Positions 23,923 to 42,900 of a DNA stretch of 64,000 bases are shown one piece after another; position 1 is the first letter of the stretch, and each line of letters begins with the position of its first letter. A model generated the notes under the pieces. That model worked only from the letters and a program-made list of their open reading frames with translations. It was not told the origin of the DNA and did not search any database. The stretch covers positions 10,738,435 through 10,802,434 of the forward strand of contig OZ024802.1 of NCBI GenBank assembly GCA_964017045.1. Direction: 5' to 3'. A program made the position numbers and the translations under genes. Source of the DNA: Omphiscola glabra. Its lineage: Eukaryota; Mollusca; Gastropoda; Lymnaeidae.

Positions 23923-25435
23923 ACTCTCTACAAGATAGCTTTGTAAACCAAAATAGCTTTGTAAACCAAAATATTTGGATATTGTTGAACGCAAACAAAT
24001 GTGGACACCACTTCTCAATTCTCCACATATGGATATGTTGCTATAGCTTTGATATAAATTTAATCCTCCGCATATCGATAGTTTGATATAGCTGTGATGT
24101 ATCATTTACATCTAACAAAACAAAATTCACAAATCTGCATACATCAAAATAAAAAAAATGATAACATGGATGAGAAACCTTTCATTTTATCAGTTTTAAT
24201 TTGTTGCTTTCAAAAAAAACATGCATCATTTCAGCAAGAATAAATTTGTCTATAAAAGAACATCAAACACAGGTCTTTTAGAAAAGGTGATTTCACACAG
24301 TGGTTATCGGTGGGGATAAATATTTGCTGGTTGTGGAAATCGGAAACATTTAAGTTTCAATGATACAAAAAACTACTCCTATTCCATACACTTCATTCCT
24401 TTTAGACAAAATAAAACAAGCCAGTGGCCAATAGTCTTTTTTAAATAGCAAACATTGCAGCTTCGTTTATTCGTATATAGTATATTGCGATTAGATTAAG
24501 TACACATCAAGTTTGAACTGGAGATGCAAAAGAAAGGATTTCCCCCAATTTGATTTTGGACAGATGACTCGCCTTTAACTGGTTAGTGATCTATAATACT
24601 AATGATAACAGTGAGTTAACATTAAAAATCTTTTAAAATGTTTGGCTAATTGAAGTTTTTATTAATTAAATAGCAGTAGAACACAACAAATCTGAGATGA
24701 TTTAGAGGCTGTAATAACGCATGACAGCAGCGAAGTGGCATAAAAGGAACAGCGTGAACAATATTTAATCTCAACAATTCAATGTTACTATCTGTCAGGC
24801 AGACTATTAAGGCCACCCTTTTTTGTGGGAGGAAGAAACCTTCAGTAAAAAAAAACTCAACTGGAGGTCCGCCGGTTCAAAAATAACTCAAGCCAATTAG
24901 TACTGGGCATATTCCACGTTACTACTTCAATTAAATCTCCACGTGCCTTAAAATTAGTCCAGGAAAAAAATTGTTAACAACTATTCCATTTTATTTAGTT
25001 TAAGTCAATAACTGAATAGAAAAAGGTGATCACTAAGTGGAGTGGTAGAATGTGATTTAGTAGAGAAAACATCACAAGTAATATAACATCTGCACCAAAA
25101 CAACCACAACTTTTTTTATGTGACATGACAAATGTTGATAAACTGCCTCATTTTTAAACCTGATTTAGTAAATAATAATGCTTCGTTTATTCTAAAAGGA
25201 AACTTAAGAATTCAATCTGGAGCTTATCAACTGTACATAGGAGGCTGGGCTGAGAATAAATACTTGAAAGAAATTTGGTGTGTGCTGTAAAAGTCTTTTA
25301 TTGAAAGAGCCCCTTGGTTTGGTTTGTTTTTAGTAAAATGCTAGTCCATACTTTATCATGAGTCTTTTTGTCAGCTGGTGGCCACAACTGTGATTACAGA
25401 GCTGATAAACACTATTACTAATTACTTAATTACAG
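23923..25435. other. No gene seen
   Basis: AT-rich sequence. A short direct duplication (AAAATAGCTTTGTAAACC) lies at about 23935-23970. No coding frame or splice pattern recognised. The 3' UTR of ROPN1L may reach into 25.3-26.3 kb. Confidence 0.4.
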
Positions 25436-25556
25436 ATTGCTTAAAATCCTAGGAAACATCAAAGATTGCATAAAATCCTAGGAAACATCAAAGATTGCAT
25501 AAAATCCTAGGAAACATCAAAGATTGCATAAAATCCTAGGACACATTTCAGAATGC
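25436..25556. repeat. Minisatellite, 29-bp unit, 4 copies
   Basis: GCATAAAATCCTAGGAAACA then TCAAAGATT, nearly identical copies, downstream of the ropporin stop codon. Confidence 0.95.
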
Positions 25557-25705
25557 ATAAGTTTTTGGGTTTAATCTTCAAGAATAAAGATTCATTAACT
25601 TGACTACTCCATTAAAGTTGTAGCAAGCTATGTATTCACATTAGGCAAACCATCACACAAATCTAATAGGTCATAATTACTTTGCGTATCTCCAGTTCCA
25701 ACTTC

Positions 25706-25888
25706 TATGAGTGTTTCACATGAGAACTCATGGCACAATGACCAATTTGTGGGGATATTGTTGACTTATGAGTGTTTCACATGAGAACTCACAGCACAAT
25801 GACCAATTTGTGGGGATATTGTTGACTTATGAGTGTTTCACATGAGAACTCATGGCACAATGACCAATTTGTGGGGATATTGTTGATT
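25706..25888. repeat. Tandem repeat, 61-bp unit, 3 copies
   Basis: TATGAGTGTTTCACATGAGA starts at 25706, 25767 and 25828, and the copies are practically identical. Confidence 0.96.
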
Positions 25889-26342
25889 TAACTAACAAGA
25901 AGAGGCTCTATGAATGCCTTAGTATTTTTTCAAAACTGCCATTGGTAGGTGCTGGCTTGGGAAAAGGATGAGGATGAAAGCTGGGATTATGGATCTATGA
26001 TTCATAATCTTGGACGGCAAGGCGTGATGATTTAAGACCGGAGATATGAAAATGACATGACACAGCCAGATCTCTTAATAAATAATGTAACCAGTTGGTG
26101 GGCTACAGATGAAATTTGTTTGCACTAGATGGCTATTAGCTTATAATTCATCATCCACATTCTGTAAAGACCTAAAACTTTCAAAGCCTTTGTTTGTGGA
26201 GATCAAAATTTAGCCAGTTTTCAGAAAAAGTGAAACTCCTTTGAGTTCAAAGAAAAAAAAAAAAGAAAAAGTAACAACCGAAATGTGATGAATAAATACA
26301 CAATGGTGTGAATGAGCTGAACAGATTTATGCCATCAACAGG

Positions 26343-33116
<6,774 letters not shown>

Positions 33117-33608
33117 CTACAAATAGATGTTTTAAAAACATAATATTAGAGGTGGATATACTTTTGTGAAAGATGCTAATAAACATCATTTTACATTTAA
33201 TATTTAATTTCTTCAATGGAGAACCAAGAATATTTTTATAATTAATTACATCTTTACATATTCCATCACAGTGAAGCATGGGGAAAAAGGTGGGAGGTTA
33301 AGTGGCATTCCTTGAAATAGTGCCCTTAGTTACTGTCCTAATTCAGATTTGTGATCCAGCGAGAAATATTGATGTTAATAATTCAAAATATCACACAGTG
33401 GCCTATATATCCATTCATCTTGAGTTTCAATTCGATTTAAATTTTTAATTGAACAAAAACATTAGACACAGACATAATGAGCCCATGTAAGTAAATCAGC
33501 ACGTGGATTTGTCCATGCCACCTTATTAATATGATGCTAATACTGTCCCATTTCATTGTCGATAGAAAAATTATCTGTGCTGTTTGCCCCATGTGTCATT
33601 GGTATTAA

Positions 33609-34207
33609 CCCTTCCAGTACCCAGCGCGTCTTTTTGCAGTGACTTCCGTTATTCCCTGTGGCCCAAGCGCGTCTTTTTTTACCAGCCGACTTTTTTCCCT
33701 GTGGCCCAAGAGCGTCTATTTGCCACATAGAGGGGTATCTAATATAAACAAAGAAAACTAGGCTATAACCTTTCACCTTAGTCTCGGGCAGAATGTTTAT
33801 TCGTTAGGGGAATAGTCGAATTTTATTTTGCTTTTTAAATTATGAAAATCTACCAATTACTAAATTTTCTGTGCGGATCTGAATTTTGTTGTTTCCATGG
33901 CGCTGACTAGCGCTATTGATGACGACTTACGACCACATAGAGGGGTATCTAATATAAACACAAAAACGAGGATAAAACCTTTCACCATAGGTTCGGGAAG
34001 AATGTTATTCGTTAGGGGAATAGTCGAATTTTCTTTTGCCTTTTAAATTATGAAAATCAACCAATTAATGAATTTGTTTTGCTGATTTGTAAAATATCAA
34101 ATTTTGGCACATTTCAAAATAATATCCGGGCCACAGGGAATAGATAGCAAAGTAATATCCGGTACTGAGAGGCTATAAGAGCAAAAAGTAGGTCGGTACC
34201 AGAAGGG
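33609..34207. mobile_element. piggyBac-like MITE in ROPN1L intron 1
   Basis: It is bounded by TTAA (33605-33608 and 34208-34211). The ends read CCCTTCCAGTACC on the left and CCCTTCTGGTACC on the right (minus strand). TTAA plus CCCTT suits piggyBac. It carries a tandem internal duplication of about 140 bp (from 33725 and 33934; both begin CACATAGAGGGGTATCTAAT) and repeated GGCCACAGGGAAT-type sub-terminal motifs. Confidence 0.7.
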
Positions 34208-34211
34208 TTAA

Positions 34212-36208
34212 AATTATTTTGATAAGAAAACTATAGTTGTTATTGTTAAGCTTTAGTCATAATTCGGATATATATATGTATTAATTTTTTCTAATATATA
34301 GTAAATGTGCTTGCTAAAAGTCAACGTAGTTTTCATTTATCAGATCAGATGAAAGTTGCTTAAATTACTGTTAAATTATTAAATAAATGCAGTAGACACA
34401 AAAAATTAAAGAAAAATATTACACTATAGCGACATACAAATTAAATTGCTATGCTGATATTATCATATATGTGTTTTTATAATAATAGATATAATATACA
34501 ATAGGTTTGACAGCAAGTTGTCCGAGTTGGGTTCCCTTCTAGAATGCACAGAAAAAAAAACAACAGAGTCTGAACTCTGTACAACCTAACCTCTAAAGGG
34601 CTGACCCTGTATATTTAGTTTTTAACAAAGTTGACTATGAGTAGTAAATAGCCACAAGCGCAGAATGTTTCTAAGATATCTTAAATTCCTGACGTTTAGT
34701 AGGCACAAACATGTAAAATCAAACACTTCACAAAAAATATATTTTTCAAAATTGCGTTCAGTCTAAATTAAAAATAAATCATGACATTCCAAAAAATTAT
34801 CTTTAACACATAGTTCTAAATATCTCTACATTCAAAAACATTCTCTCCTCTGACAAATAAAAAATCACACACTTTACATGAAACCTGGCTGACTCAAACT
34901 CACAATATCTAACTTAACAGAAAAAATGCACTCACTCATATACCGGCACCTAAACAAAATACATGTGATAAACAGTAACAAAAACATTCTCGGTTCACTG
35001 TAAAGAATAGGCCTGATATATATCTATTCTTTTAATTTTTCTGAACTAACCACATAACATTATAGGACAATCCATATATTACGTATGCACGGGGGGGGGG
35101 GGCGGGTTGATGTAGGAGATTTAGCATAAGGGGAGCACTCTTATCGGAATGCGTATGTACATAATTATTTAGTTCAGGTAAACCAAAGATTTTCAATTAA
35201 TAATAAAGAAAGGTGCAAGTACATCCATACTCACTAAGCTACAGTCGCTAAAAGGGGAGAAAACCCATGACATAATTTTTTTAACACTGTTAGTACATTT
35301 TGTTATAGCCCTGTATGTTACAATTGTCTATAAATAAATTGAAAACTGTATGTGAGTGTTTGGAGTAAGAAGATGCAACAGGGGGATGGAAATTAGAATA
35401 TTACTTTTTTTACTAACGGTATATAATCTATCGATGGTCCCTTAATAATATACTAATACGTCAACAGGTGATACACAAAACTCATATCTATTATTATAGT
35501 AGAGAGTCCATAACTAACTTAACTAACTATACTATTCTCAACCTATTATTAGGTATCTTGATATTTTGCCTATGTTGTAAAATGACGCAAAAGCCTTTGA
35601 CCTGATTTTTGAAGAATCGTTTCATTGACCTCAGTAAATAACCTGGGAGTGGAGCATCAAAATTTGTCTTAATAAGCTGTCATCAATGTTGATTGATTGA
35701 TTTCGGTGCTTGAATTACATTACAGGGTGGCACTGCTACCCCACGCTGTTTGACTAATACCAATCAGTAAGTGTTAAAAAGCTTAAATACATTTTTTGAA
35801 CCTTCAATAAACTATGTCCTAAGTCCTAAACTAAATGACCACTCATTTGATGATTGAGATTGATGTCATTGAATGAGTCATAGTCATGTCATAGTCATTG
35901 CATAGGATGGGAGACACTCAGGGTCTGGATTACTCTAAATAACTGATTCATATTGACAATCAATTCAATCATTGAATGTATAAATGTGTTAGGAGAGTAA
36001 TGCTGATGATCCTGCTATAACTAAGTGTAAATACAATACAATTTTTTTTTTTTTTAAAACATACTCATCAATACTCAACTATAGTTACAGGCAGCTTTCC
36101 TCGTGTGTTGCGTAATCAATCATTGTCATTGTCTTTAGCGAAATATATCTCTTAAAAATTATATCAACTTGTCATGTATATTTTAACATAATGAATGATA
36201 AAGCTTAC
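34212..36208. other. Rest of ROPN1L intron 1; nothing else identified
   Basis: AT-rich intronic sequence. A G-run near 35091 is preceded by CAATCCATATATTACGTATG, which recalls the edge of a dispersed repeat. Short CATTGATTG/TGACTCAT-like repeats lie near 35850-35970. Confidence 0.35.
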
Positions 36209-36330
36209 CTGCAGTTGACAATTTGCGAATATTTACAAAATAAATATTTAATTTAAGCTTGCAAAGTCGTCAAAATTGAATGAACCCTCAATAGCATTTG
36301 TTGTTGGCAACCAACGATGTCCAGAGTAGC
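36209..36330 (-). other. ROPN1L: Probable 5' noncoding exon of ROPN1L
   Basis: A strong minus-strand donor (CTGCAG followed by gtaagc) ends an exon at 36209. The coding exon 1 of ROPN1L has a good acceptor at 33117 (tttgtag) only 9 nt before its ATG, so a separate 5' UTR exon is required, and this donor is the best candidate. The upstream limit is a guess. A GTTGCC/AACAAC double half-site at about 36301-36314, resembling an RFX X-box with no spacer, lies at its upstream edge. Confidence 0.45.
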
Positions 36331-36989
36331 AGAAAAAGAAAAGGAAAAATCAGCATCTTCCGTTTTGATTTTACCGAATAAAAAAATTAGTAAACGTTAA
36401 ATAATTAATTTCTGAACATTATAAATATTAAGAATATAATTTTAAACCAAATAATTAATGTATGAAATTTTATGATTTATATTTATTAATTAACACCTAA
36501 AAATAAATAATTGTAAATCCATGTTAAAATTTATATGGTTATTTCACTATTTTGCATGACAATTATCATTAATTATGGCATTTTTCAAAATATATAAACA
36601 TTGATGAATATATGTACATTTTAGCTATTTATGGCAATTTTTGCATGTAAATAGTATACCATAATTAAGTTTATATACAGCATACTTATCAGCTTTCAAT
36701 TAAATATTTTTATTGTTATTCGAATTTAGACAGTAACAAAATTAGAAAAGGCAATGAAATCTGCCCTAAATGTCAATCGTCTGCTAGATATGAATCAATG
36801 AATACAAACGATTGTTAGAAAAAGCTTCACGGTACACATTACACAGCCACGATTGAAAAAATACCGATTGAAAAGAAATACTATTATAAATTGGAAAACA
36901 ATTGACCCGTTGTCTGTATCAATATTTTACTGTCTATACTTTTTTTTACTGTCGTTTAAAATCAAAAGGATTATTACAATTAATTACTT
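36320..36989. promoter_or_regulatory. Candidate shared promoter region between ROPN1L and HORMAD1
   Basis: About 0.7 kb separates the putative ROPN1L 5' exon from the HORMAD1 start codon on the opposite strand. It is AT-rich and has no repeat that I recognise and no clear TATA placement. Its promoter role is inferred only from the head-to-head gene order. A HORMAD1 5' UTR must lie somewhere in it. Confidence 0.3.
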
Positions 36990-39900
36990 ATGGCAACCGC
37001 CCAGCTTCAGCGCACCCAGTCCCAGGGTAAAACTAAAACAGTAAGTAGCTGAAGTCTAAGATTTAAAAAGAGAAAGACTAGTAAGACTAAGAACTAGTAA
37101 CTTAGCAGACCTGTTTACTCTTACGATATTGGCGTACAATGTACAATTTTGAGGTGTATACATTACTTATACTGTATGTTTAATTTTTCCTATTAAGATA
37201 ATGTATTTCAAGTATTTGTGATGATATAAATATTGTACGATTTTAAGAGTTTGGGGGTAAACAGGTCTGACTTAGTAACTCGGTATTAATAAGTAGGCCT
37301 AAGGACACTAAGGTAAATACTAGTAGGCCTATATTAATTTTTAAAAGTATGCTAGTATTTTAGTTATTACGACAAGTTACGTGTCTTTAGACTTTAAAGG
37401 TTAGTCTGACTTTAGTTAGTTAAGTTAGTTAGTATATACTAACTCACTGTCACTGACTGGCATCTGTCCGTCACAATGTGTTGGTGTAGAATTGGCAGGA
37501 CGAAATTCACAAGGATTATAAACTGGTTCCCAAAAGCAAATTGCCTCTCTCCACGCCGCTGGAAGAACAAGGGAACATTATGTGGATGATACACCTTGGC
37601 ACCAGTGGCGTTGCAGAAGTTGTTGGAATGTTTCATTTCTGAGTTTGAAGTCAGAGTTTCCTTCTCTTAGATGAGTTGCCATCCAAAGTTAAAGAGTCCC
37701 ATCCATCTGGGTGCTGGAGATGTTTTTGCTTGTTTGATGGAATTGAACTCCAGACCATCAACTTGAGATTTTGCTCAGTTTAGACCACCCAGCACCCACT
37801 AATATAACTTATATTATGATATTACCATATGAATATGAGCTATCATTATCAAGTATCAAGCCCTCTTTCTACCATTTGCAATAATAGGCAAAATGTATTA
37901 TACTAAATTATAGTATAATTTGTAGTCTCAGCCCTTGCTAGTCTCAATGAACAATGATTCTATTCTATCTGGTCATAACCATGAGAGGCATAAGTTTAGT
38001 AAAGATTAGAATAGTGCACTATCAATGACACATGCCTATGCAGTCTCAAAAGAAAGATGTGTAAAAGAAAACTTTAAATTAATAAATGTCATTTGAACTT
38101 TGGAAAAAAAGTCAGATATATTATATGCTTACATTTATATACTGCATTTCTCCCAATAAAGAAAAAAAGATAAAGGCTCAAAATTAAGTTTTTGATTTCT
38201 TTGATCATGTTTTATTAATATATTTTTAAAATTTCTAGTGGGAATCAATATTTCCAAATGAGCAGTTAACGGAGCAGAAATCGGCTTTATTCGTGAAAAA
38301 GCTTTTGGCAGTGGCTATCTCCAATATTACCTATCTTCGAGCAATATTTCCAGAACATGCTTTTGGAGACAAATGTCTTGAAGGTAAAAAAGGATAAATA
38401 AAAGCCCCAAGTTTTTTTTTCTTCAAAATCAGTTTATTGCAAATACCATTATTTCTTAGTCTAATCAACACATCAATAACAAGACTGTAACTGTATCTTC
38501 ATTTTTATAATTTTCTTTAATCTTTAAGTTAAAAAAAATCTTTTATTGAACTGACCATGGCACATTCTCACTTAATTATAGCCACAAAGTTTTGTTTTTA
38601 AAATGTGTGCTTAGTTTTCATGTGTAGTTATATTTATGTTAAAGTTAAATCAACCTCATTTAAATCTTTGTCATTAGTATTAGTATTTGATAATAAAGAT
38701 ATGTATCATTTTCATTTTGTTTTCTTTGCATCCTCTGTTTTTCTGTATTATATAACATTTGGATGACAGTGCATTATCATTTATTCATGATTCCTGTTAC
38801 TCTACCTTCAGATTTAAATTTAAAGATTTTGAGGGATGAAAGTTCTTGTCCTGGTGCTTGTCAGGTTATCAAATGGGTTAAAGGATGCTTTGATGCCTTG
38901 GAAAAAAAATATGTGAGCCTCTTTTTTTGTGTACATAATGTAGCCTACAATTGTGATATGTTAAAAAATTTCATAGTTTTTACACATTTAAATGCACCAC
39001 AGTGAGATTTAAAGGGTCATTAAGGTTTGGTGAGAAATACATGGACTTAACTTTTAAAAAGAATTAAAACATTTAAATTCAATTATAACTATAACCAAAA
39101 TAAATAAATCAATTTTCTTGCTTTTTATGTTACTGGTATATTTTAAGTCATGTGAAACTGTTTGTCAAAAGATAGTTTTACTGAAGTTTAAGAATCATCT
39201 ATTCCAAATGATTACTATATAACATAAAATGTTTACTACAACAATATCTTTTATATTAGAATTCTCCACTTCACATACAGTTGAAGCTAGATTCAGCCTT
39301 CCTTTACTCTTAAAATTAAACCGCTAAATATGTTGAGCTTGGAAGTAAAAAAAAAGACTTAAGATTAAAGCTTCAAAATAGTAAAAGTAGTGAGACAGAA
39401 CTACGGTACTAATAATGTTTGTGTGAAATATATTTGTTAGAATAATGCACACATTAAGATTGTTGTAAGAAAAAAACCAATCTAATGCATATACATTTAC
39501 AATTTTTCAGCTGAAGACACTTGTAATAGGGGTATGTTTTCAATTTGAATTTATTTACTTTGTATGTGTATATTTAAAATCTGCAATTGAATATTTTGAA
39601 TATTTAACTGGCTAATAGAAATGTATTTAAACCTCTTGTTAAGGACATGCATCATTTCATTTTGCTTGTTCCTTAATCATATCCTTACATTTTAAATAGG
39701 CACAGTTTTATGATTTTTTATTTGAAATTTTACATATTTCAGATCTATGTAGATCCTGATAATCCAGAGGTATGCAATAGCAAAATAATCTTCATAAATT
39801 ATGCCATAAAATTATTTTTTTTCATTGACAAGTTTTAGATGTAAGCTTATCTTATGGATAAGAATTCCAATTTTAACCATATATCTCTTAAAAAATATAA

Positions 39901-42900
39901 ATCAATAATGAATTAAATATAAGTTTGAAATCTTAATTTTTCTCTATGGTAGGCCTATAAGTCTACATTTCTAAAGTTTGTCATCAATAATCAAATATTA
40001 GTGTATTCTATAATTTTATGGCTTTGTTTTTTCTATAAAGTATCAAATTTCAATTATTAAGTATCCAACTATAATTTAAAAATAATTTATTTTTAATTCT
40101 ATACAGACTGTTATTGAATCTTATACATTTAAATTTACCTACAACAATAATGGAGAAATTGATATATACAGGTTAGTTTATCCAATATTTCATTTGTATT
40201 TTGAACAAAAATATTTGTATACAAGAAATGTCCTTCTATGAATCTAGAGGTTTGCTAACCAAAAACAAGATTAGCACATAAAAATTAATCAATATAGTCT
40301 TTAAATAGACACCAATTTAGCCATGTTTCAACACATTTCAATATTAATTTTAGGAAATTTAAGGACATTTCAGATGCATTATATACTAAAACTACATCTG
40401 AAATTTGGAGAATAAATACATTTCTGGATTTGGGATGCTGCCTCCTTAAAAGCAGGGGTAGTCAAACTTGACTTCCATTCATCACAATACATAATTCTCT
40501 AGATTACCACTGTCACTAATGCTTCCACTAAATAAAATTCCTGATAACTGTGCTAAATGAGATTTTTTAAAATACTGCAAGCACGTTAGTTTTTTAATAT
40601 TTTCTTTTGTTTGATGGAAATCAAATTACTACAATTACTACCAAATGAAATGGTGCTGTTTTCACTAACTCAAACATACAATGATTTGGAGATAATTATG
40701 TTGTTGTCAAAGTTACATTTTAATTATTGTAACTTTGTGAAAAATGAAATAAATTAAGTAGAATTTCAGCAGTTAGAGATCATTTATTAATTTGTATTCA
40801 AAGAAATGTTGAGTTCATTCATAGTATAATGTGTGTTCATGTCACAAATAAGGTGTTAACATTTTAATTTTAGATAGATTTTGAAATATTTTTAAAATTC
40901 CCCAAAAAATGCACCAGACAGTGTGCAAATTTGTGTTCAACATGCTCGTAAGATAAACTTTGTATTTCTAAAAATAAAGGGTGTGTGGTGAATACCTGAT
41001 GGATAGGCTTCAGACATGGGCCCCCACTGTAGCGAAAAGTACATTGTCTAAAGTTATGTCCCCTCATTTTTTAGGGCTATAGCTAGTATAATTAGAAATA
41101 GGAAAATGAGTAGAGAAAGTACATATCTTTGTAGGTATTTTTAGAATTACATATGGAAACAAATAGATGTCCTGACCAAACTCAGTTTTATTATAATAAT
41201 AATATTGTTATTATCTTATAAGTTTTTAAAAAATTAAAGCACCTTAAGTTTCTGAAACCGTTTTGTATATTGTCAACATTTATGCAAAGGCTTAATTAAT
41301 AGAATTATTTAGCTGTTTTCTTCTATGAAATTAAATAATTTATTTAATACCTTTGATGGTCTAATTAAAAAAAAATTAAAATTACTCCTCATGTCCCTCT
41401 CTAACTCCTCCACTTTTTCTTTAAAATTAATATAAAAAAAATAGAAATGAAAAAAAGATTTCAAGTGCATACTCATCAGAAGAAACAAAGAAAGCAACCA
41501 TTCGCCTGCTGAGGACACTGATAATTCTAACTAACACACTAACCTCACTGCCAGATGATGTCATGATGACCATGAAGCTTTTTTATTATGATGAAGGTAT
41601 TTTTCTTAGCTAATGACTGTGTGATGATTATGATTATGATTTTATTCATAATATTCTTAGTGCTTAAACTATTATTTTCATGAAACATATATATTTAATA
41701 AAAATAAAAAATTAACAAATTAAACAGATTCAGAGCTTCCATAATTGATTTTTTACTTTTTTAATCAGTCACTCCATCTGATTATGAACCGCCAGGATTT
41801 AAAGCTTCAAATGCTGATGCTTTTAAATTTGTTGAAGAGGCAACCAACATTTCTGTTGGTGAAGTTGCTACGGTAATAAAAAATATCATATTTCTTTATT
41901 AACTTAAAATTGTTTTTCATAGTGTTTCCAAAATCTTAAGGGAAAATATTTTTTAAAAGATTAGGCCTATTTCTATAACTTCTTAGCTTTGCTTTCACAA
42001 TGTTAAAAAAATGTGTTAACTTTTCATTTCAACTGTACCAAAAATGCACAAAAATAGTATATTTCCATCAAAATTGGCAAAAAAATCATTGTTATTAAGA
42101 ATTTGTTTTAATATAATAAATGCACATTACAATACCTGGTAGTAAGTAGTATAAATTAATTTCTTGTTTATTCTTAATACTAGAAATTTTAAAAACTACC
42201 TTACCTAAGTTAAGAAAATCATTCTTATTTAAAATTTGTGAGTCTTTTACTTCCCTTATAGCCTTTTCATGTGTAAGTTTCATGTTTGTGCATTTAAATC
42301 CTTACTATTTATTGTAAGGTATTGAATACTTTTCATTAGAGTACCTTTGTCATTAAAGTTAACAGTTACAATCATTTTATATATTTAAGTTGTATGAAAG
42401 GTTCACAAGTTGTTCTTTTTTATTCATTTATTTTTTTTTAAAGTAAGGAGTTTAAAAGTTATATATGTATTTTTTTTGTCTCCTCCCTTGCATGAAGGAA
42501 TTTCAGTGAAGTGATTAATTATACACATCTTTGTGTTGTTAAAAAACGTACACATTTCATCTCGATTTTTTAAACATTTATTGATGAAGTTTAAAAATCT
42601 TTTTTGTTACCAATTATTTAAAAAAATTAATAAAGTTAGACTAATATCATCTAGTTTACAATGACATTTAAAAACGTTGGAAACATTAATTAAAAAATAA
42701 CTTATAATAAAATGGAACTACAGTTCTTAATTAAAATTATTTTGAAGTGTTAAAATGCGAGTGAAAACAGGCAGCAAGCAGTTTGAGATGCAAGAGGAAC
42801 CAATTGAAGGGATGGAACAAGAAGCTGAAGTTCCAACCCTGGGTAACACAGCATTAAATGAAGAGGTATTACTATTGATAATCAAGAAAATGTAGATATT

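Noticed and set aside
38763..39005. 80-aa open frame as a separate small gene
   Set aside because: It is HORMAD1 exon 3 (38812-38912) read through into flanking introns. The same holds for frames at 45881-46099, 51699-51959, 53860-54078, 57656-57838 and 58941-59126, which are exons of the two large genes with read-through.
40451..41060. Possible hAT element starting CAGGGGTAGTCAAACTTGAC at about 40453
   Set aside because: The left end looks right but I could not find a matching right end, so it is not listed as an element.
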